Origin: Planctomycetota bacterium
GTDB taxonomy: Bacteria > Planctomycetota > UBA1135 > UBA2386
Assembly (NCBI GenBank): GCA_016795295.1
Contig: JAEUHP010000113.1
Coordinates: 1-46,183 of the forward strand
Reading direction: 5' to 3'
DNA length: 46,183 nt
The position numbers and the translations under genes were made by a program. Below, piece after piece: positions 7,231 to 14,781 of the stretch. The first letter of the stretch is position 1; the number at the start of each line of letters is the position of its first letter. Below the pieces are notes generated by a model. The model was not told the DNA's origin, did not search any database, and worked only from the letters and a program-made list of their open reading frames with translations.

Positions 7231-8346
7231 TCACCGCACCACCACCCGTTCCCGCTGCCGCTGCCCGGCCCGCAGCGTCAGCGCCACCACCACTGCCGGC
7301 AATTCCCCGACCACCACTTCGAGCTGCCAACTGCCCGCCATCACCGCCTCCGCGGTCGTCACCACCCCCGCACTCGGCAGCGCATCCAACGCCCGCACCG
7401 CTTTGCCGTCGCGCTGCCCCAGCCAGTACCGCGGCTGCGCCGGCCCGCCCGGCAGCCGCAGGTCCAGCGCCACCCCGCGCCCTGGATCGACCGCCTGCCC
7501 GGCCGCGTCGACCACTTCCAGTTCGAGCAGCGCGCCGGGTTCGAGCACCACGTCTTCGACGTAGCCGTTGAAGCTGGTCAGCTCGAACGTGCGCCGCCAC
7601 GGCAGCAGCGGCAGCAGTTCGCCCGCGGCGTCGGTCGCGACCATGCGGATGCCCCACAGCCCCGGCTCGAGTGCGGGCACGGTGTGATCGCCGTCGACGG
7701 CAGCGGCGCGTCGCGCCCACTTCGCCGGGCCGAGATGCCAAGCGTCAGCCACGCTGCCCGGCTGCAGTGCGAACGCATCGAGCCGGACGTTCGCCACCGG
7801 TTGCGCGGCCGTGTCGACCACCCGCAACCGGATGCCGGTGCCGAGGCCTTCGGTGGCCAGGGACAGGATGAGTTCGGGAATCGGCGCCCCGGGGGCAGCG
7901 CCGCGCACGTCGGTGGCCGTGCCGGGCAGATGGCCCTGGGCCTCGACACGCAGTTCACCGGGTTGGTCGGGTGGCAGTTCGAGTTCGGCGCGGCCCTCGC
8001 TGCCGGTGCCGCGCAGCGTGGTGGTGTCGCGGCGCCACGTCCAGCGGAACGCCGCGATCGGCACCTGGTTGCCGTCGGTGACGCGCAGGATCAGGTTGGT
8101 CAGGTTGGGGGCCGCGGGTGCGACGGGCGGCGGTGCAGGACTGGGAGCTGGCTCTGCAGCCGGTGGCGGAGCGCTGGGCACGGCGGTGCGCGGGGCTGCA
8201 GCGGGGGCGCGTTCGGGTGCCGCGGGCGCTTCGGGGCGGGCCTCCGGAGGTGGAGCGTGCAGATCGGGTTCCCCGCCGCTGGCAGCGGCGAACCAGACCG
8301 CGAGGGCGAGGACTGCGGTGAGCAGGACCAGGGCGAGCGCGCGCAT
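7231..8346 (-). CDS. Membrane-anchored protein with Ig-like/carboxypeptidase-regulatory-type repeats
   Basis: A 371-residue protein with an N-terminal signal or anchor (residues about 4-22, ALVLLTAVLALAVWFAAAS), a long Pro/Ala-rich spacer (about 25-80), then beta-rich sequence. In the latter, segments such as LILRVTDGNQVPIAAFRW, IRLRVVDTAAQPVANVRLDA and LLELEVVDAAGQAVDPG repeat the pattern 'hydrophobic strand – VxD – AAGQPV', as in carboxypeptidase-regulatory-like or Ig-like domains. No catalytic motif is visible. The spacer suggests the domains stand off from the membrane in the periplasm or at the surface. The ATG at 8346 begins the anchor. It is divergent from the gene at 8463. The exact role is unknown; adhesion or structural display is a guess from the fold. 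Confidence 0.7.
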   Translation of the reverse strand: MRALALVLLTAVLALAVWFAAASGGEPDLHAPPPEARPEAPAAPERAPAAAPRTAVPSAPPPAAEPAPSPAPPPVAPAAPNLTNLILRVTDGNQVPIAAFRWTWRRDTTTLRGTGSEGRAELELPPDQPGELRVEAQGHLPGTATDVRGAAPGAPIPELILSLATEGLGTGIRLRVVDTAAQPVANVRLDAFALQPGSVADAWHLGPAKWARRAAAVDGDHTVPALEPGLWGIRMVATDAAGELLPLLPWRRTFELTSFNGYVEDVVLEPGALLELEVVDAAGQAVDPGRGVALDLRLPGGPAQPRYWLGQRDGKAVRALDALPSAGVVTTAEAVMAGSWQLEVVVGELPAVVVALTLRAGQRQRERVVVR

Positions 8347-8408
8347 GGGTGCATGCTGCCAGTTGGTCGCGGTCAGCGCGAACGTTCTCGGCGAAGCGAT
8401 GCGGCGCG

Positions 8409-8420
8409 CGCGGATCCGCG
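8409..8420. promoter_or_regulatory. 12-bp palindrome in divergent intergenic region
   Basis: CGCGGATCCGCG is a perfect palindrome in the 116-base gap between two divergent surface-protein genes. It could be a shared operator. Such GC-rich palindromes also occur by chance in this base composition. Confidence 0.25.
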
Positions 8421-8462
8421 GCGGGCGGCGCGTATGCTCGCGGCCCAGCAAGGTCGAACGCC

Positions 8463-9020
8463 ATGGATCGAGCCCAATCTCGTGTGCTGCAACCGCCCCG
8501 GCTTCGTGTGGCGCTGCTGTTGGCGCTGCTGTGCGCGTGGTCTGGTTGCGCCGCGGTGCCGAGTGCGGCGGCGCCGCCACCGCCGAACCAGTGGTTGGGC
8601 ACTTGGCGCGGCACGCTGCTGGCCCACACCGATGGCCAGACCAAGGCCGTGGCGCCGATGGCACTGCAGATCGCCGCGACGGACGAGGCGGCGGTGGTGC
8701 GCTGGTGCCTCACCTACGGCAGTGGGGCCGCGGCCGACGTGCGCGACTACCGGCTGGTCGAGATCGACGGCCGCACCGGGCAGTACGCGATCGACGAGTC
8801 GGGGGGCGTGGTGCTGCCTGCGCGCTGGTGTGGTGGGGCGCTGGTGTCGGTGTTCGCCGTGGCCGGCAGCACCTTGGTGGTGCGCTACGTCTACGGCGGC
8901 GACCACCTCGATTTCGAACTCGAATCGGTGGCGGCAGGGGCGGCGCGAGAGACTGGCCAGGGCATCCAGGTCTGGGAACGGCCGGCGGTGCAGCGCGCCC
9001 GGCTGTGGCGGCAGCGGTGA
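8463..9020 (+). CDS. Secreted or lipidated small beta-barrel-like protein, unknown function
   Basis: A 185-residue protein. The signal segment (about residues 14-30, RVALLLALLCAWSGCAA) ends in WSGC, a marginal lipobox, so it may be lipidated at that Cys. The mature domain starts NQWLGTWRGTL and continues with strand-like stretches (MALQIAATDEAAVVRWCLTYG, DYRLVEIDGRTGQYAIDESGG, LVSVFAVAGSTLVVRYVYGG). This looks like a known but unnamed family of about 150-residue lipocalin-like domains in Planctomycetota and Bacteroidota; that recollection has not been checked. The ATG at 8463 was chosen as the last Met before the signal peptide. A TATGCT box sits at 8433-8438. It converges on ruvA 18 bases downstream. 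Confidence 0.7.
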   Translation: MDRAQSRVLQPPRLRVALLLALLCAWSGCAAVPSAAAPPPPNQWLGTWRGTLLAHTDGQTKAVAPMALQIAATDEAAVVRWCLTYGSGAAADVRDYRLVEIDGRTGQYAIDESGGVVLPARWCGGALVSVFAVAGSTLVVRYVYGGDHLDFELESVAAGAARETGQGIQVWERPAVQRARLWRQR

Positions 9021-9038
9021 GCGGCTGCGCCGGCGCGC

Positions 9039-9617
9039 CTACATCTGCAGCACGGCGCGCACCAGCGCTTCGGTCTCTGCGGCACCGGCGGCACGGGCCC
9101 GCTCCACCTTGTCGCGCGCGTCCTTCTCGGTGAAGCCGAGGGTGACCAGGGCGGCGATTGCATCGTCGGCGGCCTGGGTCGGGCGGATGCGTCCTGGCGC
9201 CTCGGCGCCGAGGTCGAGCTTCTGCAGCGCGTCGCGCAGCTCCAGGCACAGGCGCTCCGAAGTTTTCTGGCCGACGCCCTTCACCCGCCGCAGCGCCAGG
9301 GCGTTGCCCTGCGTGATCAGATCGGCGAGTTCGCGCGGCGCGTAGACCGACAGCAGCGCGAGTGCGATCGACGGCCCGACGCCCGACACCGACATCACCT
9401 TCTTGGCCAGCTCGCGTTCGGCGCGGGTGGCAAAGCCGAGCAAGGAGGGGGTGCCGTCGACCACGTGCAGCATGGTGAACAGCAGCTGCGGGCTGCCGAC
9501 CACCAGGGCGGTGGCGGTCGACAGGGAGATGCGGCACTCGTAGCCCACCCCGCCACAACGCAGGACCGCCCGCGCCGTGGTTTTCTCGACGACTTCGCCG
9601 AACAGGTGGTCGTACAT
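9039..9617 (-). CDS. ruvA: Holliday junction DNA helicase subunit RuvA
   Basis: RuvA binds four-way DNA junctions and loads the RuvB motor during branch migration. The 192-residue length fits. Domain I (OB fold) is residues 1-62, from MYDHLFGEVVEK to LLFTMLHVVDGTPSL.GF. Domain II has two helix-hairpin-helix motifs, VMSVSGVGPSIALALLS and LRRVKGVGQKTSERLCLEL. The C-terminal domain III (about 145-192, ADDAIAALVTLGFTEKDA) contacts RuvB. The start at 9617 matches the family N-terminus. It lies 19 bases after the TPR/alpha-CTD gene on the same strand, so co-transcription is likely. ruvB and ruvC are not in the window. Confidence 0.96.
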   Translation of the reverse strand: MYDHLFGEVVEKTTARAVLRCGGVGYECRISLSTATALVVGSPQLLFTMLHVVDGTPSLLGFATRAERELAKKVMSVSGVGPSIALALLSVYAPRELADLITQGNALALRRVKGVGQKTSERLCLELRDALQKLDLGAEAPGRIRPTQAADDAIAALVTLGFTEKDARDKVERARAAGAAETEALVRAVLQM

Positions 9618-9636
9618 GGCGCGGACGCGCGCCGGC

Positions 9637-10953
9637 TCAGCCGCGCAGCGACAGACCGAACTCGTCGAGCTTGGTCTTGATCTCGTTCAGCGAGGTCTGG
9701 CCGAAGTTCGGGCAGGCCAGCAGTTCGGCCTCGGTCTTGTTGGCCAGGTCGCCGATGGTGCGGATCTTCAGCAGGTCGACGATGCGGCGGCTGCGCACCG
9801 ACAGGTCGAGTTCGCTGATCGGCCGCTTCGACGGATCCGGGCTCTCCGGGTCCGGCAGGTCTTCGGTCTCGACCAACGGCTCGTCGGCTTCGCCGAGGTC
9901 CTTGCTCATCAGCTCGTCGGTGGTCATGCCCAGGCGCAGACCCTTGTTCTTCAGGATCTCCTTGATCTCGCCGAGCGAAGTCTCGCCGAAGTTCTTGTAG
10001 CTGAGCAGTTCGGCCTCGGTCTTCTTCACCAGGTCGCCCAGCGACTTGATGTTCATCTTGGCGAGGCAGTTGCGGCTGCGCACCGACAGCTCGAAGTCGT
10101 TGATCGGCGTGCGCAACAGCTTGTTGCGCTTGTCGTCGCGGCGCTCCTGGTCCTCGTCGTAGTACATGTTGAGCGCGGCGGCCGCATCGCGGCGGAACAG
10201 CCGAGCGCGCGCATTGTCCGGGTTGGCCTGCAGCGCCAAGTCGAAGCACTGCATGGCGCGCCGGTAGTTGCCCATGTCCTCGTAGAGGATGCCGAGATTG
10301 ACCACGCACGAGACGTTGACCGGCGGGGCCATCAGCGCGCGCTCGTAGAGCTCGCGCGCCTCTTCGTCCTCGCCGCGCAGGTCGACGTTGACCGCCAGGC
10401 GGAACAGCGCCTGCTTGTGGTTCGGATCTTCGGCGAGCACGGCGTCGTAGCAGGCGATCGCCGCTTCGGCGTCGCGGTGCAGCTCGCGCCCCCGGCCTTC
10501 GAAGTACTTGCGGTCGTTGGCGCCGAGCAGGCTCTGCACCTTGGGCAGTTCGGCGGCGAGGCGTTCGCCGTCGCCCACGGTGTCGAGCGCGCGCAGCCAC
10601 GCCAGGGCTTGTGCGGCATCGGACTCGCGCTTCTGCAGCAGCTTCACCACTTCGTCGAGGTTGCCCAGAGCGGCGTGGCTGCTGGCGAGGCAGAGCGCCA
10701 CCACCGGATTGGCCTTGTCGCTCTGGAGCAACGGCAGGGCTTCTTGGTGGCGACCGAGCGCCCACAAGGCAACCCCGCGCGCCGTGCCCTTGGCCATGGG
10801 GCTCGACAGCCACATACGCAGGTCGTCGAGGCGATCGACCGTGTGGAACACGGCGTTCTTGAACGCATCGAGCTTGTTGGGCGTCAGCTCGCCGGCCAGC
10901 AGGGCGCTGGGGTCGAGCGAGGGGAGGGAAGCGTCTGCGACCGAGTCCGTCAT
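9637..10953 (-). CDS. TPR protein with two tandem RNA polymerase alpha-CTD domains
   Basis: A 438-residue protein. Residues about 50-260 hold TPR-like helix pairs (for example ALFRLAVNVDLRGEDEEARELYERAL and VVNLGILYEDMGNYRRAMQCFDLAL). Residues 281-343 and 377-438 are two copies of the RNA polymerase alpha C-terminal domain, joined by an acidic linker (344-376). Copy 1 keeps residues equivalent to E. coli R265, N268, C269, S299 and E302 (VRSRNC, GETSLGE), with K298 replaced by Thr. Copy 2 keeps R265, S299 and E302 but has Arg-Ile at 268/269. Such fusions occur in Planctomycetota with no known function; DNA or RNA polymerase docking through the CTDs is inferred. The ATG at 10953 has AAGGA six bases upstream. 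It precedes ruvA on the same strand. Confidence 0.9.
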   Translation of the reverse strand: MTDSVADASLPSLDPSALLAGELTPNKLDAFKNAVFHTVDRLDDLRMWLSSPMAKGTARGVALWALGRHQEALPLLQSDKANPVVALCLASSHAALGNLDEVVKLLQKRESDAAQALAWLRALDTVGDGERLAAELPKVQSLLGANDRKYFEGRGRELHRDAEAAIACYDAVLAEDPNHKQALFRLAVNVDLRGEDEEARELYERALMAPPVNVSCVVNLGILYEDMGNYRRAMQCFDLALQANPDNARARLFRRDAAAALNMYYDEDQERRDDKRNKLLRTPINDFELSVRSRNCLAKMNIKSLGDLVKKTEAELLSYKNFGETSLGEIKEILKNKGLRLGMTTDELMSKDLGEADEPLVETEDLPDPESPDPSKRPISELDLSVRSRRIVDLLKIRTIGDLANKTEAELLACPNFGQTSLNEIKTKLDEFGLSLRG

Positions 10954-10982
10954 CGAGGGTCCTTGAGGGCAGCCGAAACGGT

Positions 10983-11001
10983 CCCCGCGGCGGGTGCGGG
11001 G
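10983..11001. promoter_or_regulatory. Hairpin in the leader of the TPR/alpha-CTD gene
   Basis: CCCCGC and GCGGGG pair perfectly around a 7-base loop, 29 bases upstream of the start at 10953. It may be an attenuator, or a terminator for the glycosyltransferase gene upstream. There is no T tract. Confidence 0.3.
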
Positions 11002-11054
11002 CTGGGCGGCCGGATGCAAAGGGGGAACAGACTAGGGCAGCCCCCCCTGGCCGG

Positions 11055-12329
11055 TCAAGTTTGCGCGGCGATGCCCTGGTAGATGGCCAGCAGGTCCTGG
11101 GCCATGGCCGCGAACGGGCGGGCGCGCGGCTTGGCTGCCGCGGCGAGGCGGAGCACCAGGGCGCGGTCCCTGGCCAGGCGCTCGATGGCTGCCCGCCACG
11201 CCGGGACGTCGCCCGGTGGCAGTACATAACCCTGTGCGCCATCGGCCACTGCGTCTTGCAGGCCGCCGATTCGGCTGACCAGCACCGGCCGGCCGGCGGC
11301 GAGCGCTTCGCGGACGGTCAGTCCGTAGGCCTCCTGCCAGAGGGCTGGGGCCGCCAATACGTCGATGCTGCCGTAGAGCTGCGGCAATTGGTCGAGGCCA
11401 TAGGGCCCGTGGTAGCGGACCCCGGCTCCCGGGCGGAGCCGCTGCAAGCAGCGCAACAAGTAGGTCTGGTCGCCGTGGTAGGGCACGGCGTTGCCGTGGA
11501 TGTCGAGCGTGACCAGCCCGGGCGGCAGCTCCAGCACCGCGTCGAGCAGCACGTGCAGGCCCTTGCTCGGCATCACGGTGCCGAAGTAGCCGAGGCGCAG
11601 TGGCCCGGGGCCCGCGGCCGGCAGCGGCAGGTGGTTGAGGGCCGTGGTGTCGACCCCGTTCTCCACCACCTGGAAGCGGTCGCGCGGCACACCCAGGGCG
11701 ACGAACGGTTCGATGGCGCGGGCACTCGGCACCACCAGTGCCCGCGCGCGGGCGAGCACCGCGCGGGCGCGTTCGTGCAGCGTCGCCACGTGCGCGGTGC
11801 GGTTGGCCTCGGTGAGCCACCAGGGAAACGTCGCCTGCAGGCAGGCGCCGCAACGCCCGGGCTCGGCGGTGCTGCAGAGCTGCTCGTCCTTGTGGAACAT
11901 CTGGCCGCGCGGACAGAACAGCCAGTAGTCGTGCAGTGTCAGCGCCACCGGGATGCCGGCATCGGCCAGCACGGCCACGCTGTCGGTGCCCATGCCGGTC
12001 AGGTGGTGCACGTGCGCCAGATCGAAGCGTTCCCCGGCGGCCTGCCGGTCGCGCAGGAACGCCGCCAGGGCCTGGTCCATCGGCCGGCAGTCGTACATCG
12101 CCGCGAGCGAGTCGACTCCTTGCCAACGGTAGGCGACTCGGGTGACCGCCGGGTTGCCCGGCCGGGTCGGTGCCCGCTCGCCCTGGGGCAGTTCGGGTAG
12201 GGTCGCCCGCGCGTAGACGTGTACGTGGTGGCCTTGCGCCACCAGGGCCGCGGCGAGGCCGTGCACGTGTTGTTCGACGCCGCCCTGGCTGTCGGGAGGC
12301 AGGCCGTGGCAGAGCAGCAGGATGCGCAT
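11055..12329 (-). CDS. GT-B glycosyltransferase, family 4 type
   Basis: A 424-residue cytosolic or membrane-associated enzyme that transfers a sugar from a nucleotide donor to a polysaccharide, glycolipid or similar acceptor. The N-terminus (MRILLLCHGLPPDSQGGVEQ) is the GT4 start with the GG donor/acceptor loop, followed by HVHHLTGMG. A cysteine-rich insert (HDYWLFCPRG, then C.TAEPGRCGAC) is common in this subgroup. The C-terminal Rossmann domain has LRLGYFGTVMPSKGLHVLLDAV, PYGLDQLPQLYGSIDVLAAP and the retaining-GT EX7E motif (EAYGLTVREALAAGRPVLVS). Donor and acceptor are unknown. It lies 49 bases after the HEAT-repeat gene on the same strand, with a hairpin between them. The start was chosen at MRIL, where the fold begins. 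Confidence 0.9.
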   Translation of the reverse strand: MRILLLCHGLPPDSQGGVEQHVHGLAAALVAQGHHVHVYARATLPELPQGERAPTRPGNPAVTRVAYRWQGVDSLAAMYDCRPMDQALAAFLRDRQAAGERFDLAHVHHLTGMGTDSVAVLADAGIPVALTLHDYWLFCPRGQMFHKDEQLCSTAEPGRCGACLQATFPWWLTEANRTAHVATLHERARAVLARARALVVPSARAIEPFVALGVPRDRFQVVENGVDTTALNHLPLPAAGPGPLRLGYFGTVMPSKGLHVLLDAVLELPPGLVTLDIHGNAVPYHGDQTYLLRCLQRLRPGAGVRYHGPYGLDQLPQLYGSIDVLAAPALWQEAYGLTVREALAAGRPVLVSRIGGLQDAVADGAQGYVLPPGDVPAWRAAIERLARDRALVLRLAAAAKPRARPFAAMAQDLLAIYQGIAAQT

Positions 12330-12351
12330 GCGTGGCAGGGGTGCAAGGGCC

Positions 12352-12374
12352 GCGGGTCCGCCCGACGGGCCCGC
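12352..12374 (-). terminator. Hairpin between the HEAT-repeat gene and the glycosyltransferase
   Basis: GCGGG, a mismatch position, CCG, a 5-base loop and the complementary arm form an interrupted 8-bp stem four bases after the HEAT gene stop and 22 bases before the next start. There is no T tract. It may reduce read-through into the glycosyltransferase. Confidence 0.35.
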
Positions 12375-12378
12375 TGGG

Positions 12379-13668
12379 TCACTTCGGGGCCTGTTCCTTG
12401 GCCAGTTGCACCAGGAACGCGCGCACCTTGTCGTTCTGCAGCCCCTCCTGCAGGGTGCTGTCGTCGCTGGCCACGGCTTCGAGCTCGCCGACCATGATGC
12501 CCGACGCTTTGATGTGTTTGGTGGCGTTGGTCCAACGCTTGCGGCGGAACTCACAGCGGATCAGGCCGAGGTAGGCGCGCCGGGTCATCGCGATGCCCTC
12601 GGTGAACTCCAGCACCTTCTCGTAGTCGTCGCTGGCCTGGGTCGGTTCGTCGATGGCGTAGAGCAGGTTGGCGCGCTGCTCGTAGAGGCTGGCGTCCTTC
12701 TTCTTGGCGGTTTTCGTCAATTGGCTGTCGAGCGCGCGCTTCAGCTTGGTCACGCCCTTGGCGTCCCCGAGCGCGCGCAGGGTCACCGCGGCTTGCACGG
12801 CGAGGTCCGAGCTGTCGCCGCTGTCGAGCAGCTCGTGCAGCTTCTTGGTGGTGGGGTCGTGGTCGCGCGGCGCGACGGTCGCCAGAGCCTGCACCAGCCG
12901 CTTGGTGTCCTGCCAAGTCAGGCGGTCGCCGATCAGCCCGACCAGGGTGCGCGCCGCGAGGTCGTGTTCGCGCACGGCTGCGGCGCAGTACTCGACGTAC
13001 GCCGGCAGGAGGCGGTTCTCCTTCTCGTTGGCCAGGGCCTGCAGCACGGTGTCGGCGACGCTGCCCGGCTTGGCGGCGACCAGGTAGTTGAGCACGTCTT
13101 CGCGAACGCCGCGGTCGCTGGAGCCGAGCAAGGGGGCGATCTTCGGCGCCGCGCTGGTGGCGCGCTGGCGGGTCAGGGAGCGCAGTACCAGCTTGCGCTC
13201 TTCGCCGCCGGTGCGGTCGAGCAGGTCGACCAGCACCTGGGTGGCCTGCGGGGCGTTGGTGTGGCCCAAGAGGCGCACGGCTTCGTCGCGGGCGGTCTGG
13301 TTGCGGCCGTTGGCGTATTCGGCGAGTGCGTCGACGAACGAACCTGGGTCGAGCAGGGTCAGCACGCGGCGGCAGTTCGCGGCGAGGTGCAGCAGGTCTT
13401 CGGCACCGCTCGCGGGGCTCAGCTTCTCCAGCAGCAGGGGCACTACGCTGTCGCCGAGGGCCGCGATCTTGGGGAACTGTCCGTCCAGGTAGCGTTCGCT
13501 TTGCCGGTAGTCGAGCCGCAGGTCGTTCCAGTACGGCTCCAGGGCTTTCTCTTGGGCCGGGCGGGCGCGTTCGGCGCGGGCGCGGGCGAGCCCGGCCAGT
13601 TCGGCCAGAGCCACCTGGGCCGGCAGGGCGGTGGCGAGGAGCAGCAGGGTGCAGTAGCGAACGGCCAT
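12379..13668 (-). CDS. Secreted HEAT-repeat protein with C-terminal helical (TPR-like) region
   Basis: A 429-residue exported protein. The signal peptide is residues about 1-22 (YCTLLLLATALPAQVALA). The mature protein is alpha-helical throughout; residues about 60-300 contain HEAT-type pairs such as ARDEAVRLLGHTNAPQATQVLVDLL, RLVQALATVAPRDHD and AVQAAVTLRALGDAKGVTKLKRALD. The last third (YEQRANLLYAIDEPTQASDDYEKVLEF, AYLGLIRCEFRRKRWTNATKHIKASG) looks TPR-like. This suggests a scaffold or protein-binding role in the periplasm. No enzymatic motif is seen. TAGCAT ends six bases upstream of the ATG with no Shine-Dalgarno, so the transcript may be leaderless. It is divergent from ftcD. Confidence 0.8.
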   Translation of the reverse strand: MAVRYCTLLLLATALPAQVALAELAGLARARAERARPAQEKALEPYWNDLRLDYRQSERYLDGQFPKIAALGDSVVPLLLEKLSPASGAEDLLHLAANCRRVLTLLDPGSFVDALAEYANGRNQTARDEAVRLLGHTNAPQATQVLVDLLDRTGGEERKLVLRSLTRQRATSAAPKIAPLLGSSDRGVREDVLNYLVAAKPGSVADTVLQALANEKENRLLPAYVEYCAAAVREHDLAARTLVGLIGDRLTWQDTKRLVQALATVAPRDHDPTTKKLHELLDSGDSSDLAVQAAVTLRALGDAKGVTKLKRALDSQLTKTAKKKDASLYEQRANLLYAIDEPTQASDDYEKVLEFTEGIAMTRRAYLGLIRCEFRRKRWTNATKHIKASGIMVGELEAVASDDSTLQEGLQNDKVRAFLVQLAKEQAPK

Positions 13669-13748
13669 CCCGGGATGCTAGCGGGCGGGTCGGGCCGCTG
13701 GAAAGCGGGGGCACCTAGGGATACTGGAAGAGCCGAGGAATCCCGAAC

Positions 13749-14660
13749 GTGCCCCCCCTGCTCGAATTCGTACCCAACTTCTCGGAAGGCAAAGACCGCG
13801 CGCTGGTCGACCGGCTGGTCGCGGCGATGACCGCCGTGCCCTCTGTGCACTGCCTCGGCAGCGAACTCGACGCGAGCCACCACCGCTCCGTGGTCACGCT
13901 GGCCGGGCCGGCGCCGGCGATCGCCGAGGCGGCCGTGCGCGGGGCGGCAGCGGCCGCCGCCGCGATCGACTTGCGCAGCCACCGCGGCGAGCACAAGCGC
14001 ATGGGCGCCATGGACGTCTGTCCGTTCGTGCCGCTGCAAGGTGCGACCATGGCCGATGCCGTGGCGACGGCGCGCTCGGTCGGCGCGCGCCTGGGCGCCG
14101 AACTCGGTCTGCCGGTGTTCCTCTACGGCGAAGCCTGCGCGCGGGAGAGCCGGCGCGTGCTCGGCAACTTCCGCAACAAGGAGTTCGAAGGCCTGCAGAG
14201 TCTGGTCGGCAGCGATCCGGAGTTCGCGCCCGACTTCGGGCCGCAGCGCCTGCACCCGACCGCGGGGGCGGTGGCGGTCGGGGCGCGCAAGTTCCTGATC
14301 GCGTTCAACGTCAACCTCGCGACTGCCGACGTGCAGGTGGCCAAGGACATCGCCAAGCTGGTGCGGGAGAAGGACGGCGGCCTGAAGAAGGTGCAGGCGA
14401 TGGGCTTCTTCCTCGACGACAAGCAGTTGGCGCAGGTGTCGATGAACCTGCTCGACTTCGAGGTCACGTCGATCCGCGCGGTGTTCGATCGGGTCGCGGC
14501 CCTGGCCGCGGAGCGGTCGGTGGCGGTGGCGCACAGCGAACTGGTCGGTCTGGCCCCGGCGGCGGCGATCGACGCAGCACTGGCGGCCCATGTGCGGTTG
14601 CCACAGTTCGTGGCGGCAGAGCAGGTGGTCGAAGCTCGGTTGGCGGCGCTGGGTGCCTGA
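13749..14660 (+). CDS. ftcD: Glutamate formimidoyltransferase
   Basis: This enzyme transfers the formimino group of N-formiminoglutamate to tetrahydrofolate in histidine breakdown, feeding one-carbon metabolism. The 303-residue protein covers the N and middle formiminotransferase subdomains, with no cyclodeaminase domain, as is usual for the stand-alone bacterial form. Motifs are LLEFVPNFSEGKD at the start, SHRGEHKRMGAMDVCPFVPL with His82 at the catalytic position, VFLYGEAC, RRVLGNFRNKEFEGL, PDFGPQRLHPTAGAVAVGARKFLIAFNVNL and the C-terminal VTSIRAVFDRV. The start is GTG at 13749, the only one in frame that begins at the family N-terminus; GAGG lies about ten bases upstream. No other hut gene is in the window. 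Confidence 0.93.
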   Translation: MPPLLEFVPNFSEGKDRALVDRLVAAMTAVPSVHCLGSELDASHHRSVVTLAGPAPAIAEAAVRGAAAAAAAIDLRSHRGEHKRMGAMDVCPFVPLQGATMADAVATARSVGARLGAELGLPVFLYGEACARESRRVLGNFRNKEFEGLQSLVGSDPEFAPDFGPQRLHPTAGAVAVGARKFLIAFNVNLATADVQVAKDIAKLVREKDGGLKKVQAMGFFLDDKQLAQVSMNLLDFEVTSIRAVFDRVAALAAERSVAVAHSELVGLAPAAAIDAALAAHVRLPQFVAAEQVVEARLAALGA

Positions 14661-14671
14661 GGTGGAGTGCC

Positions 14672-14689
14672 CGAGGCTGGCGTGCCTCG
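14672..14689 (+). terminator. Hairpin after ftcD
   Basis: CGAGGC and GCCTCG pair around a 6-base loop (TGGCGT), 11 bases after the ftcD stop. The stem is short and no T tract follows, but its position fits a terminator. Confidence 0.4.
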
Positions 14690-14696
14690 AGAGCAA

Positions 14697-14766
14697 GGGT
14701 CTCAGGATTGGGGTCTCAGGATTGGGGTCTCAGGATTGGGGCGTCGGGATTGGGGCTTCAGGGTTG
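14697..14766. repeat. 14-bp minisatellite, five copies
   Basis: The unit GGGTCTCAGGATTG occurs three times without change (14697-14738), then twice with changes (14739-14766). It fills the gap between the convergent ftcD and HtrA genes. There are no unique spacers, so it is not a CRISPR. Confidence 0.9.
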
Positions 14767-14781
14767 GGCGCCCTTCGCGGC

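Noticed and set aside
14697..14766. Possible CRISPR array
   Set aside because: The units are only 14 bases and directly adjacent, with no unique spacers and no cas genes nearby.
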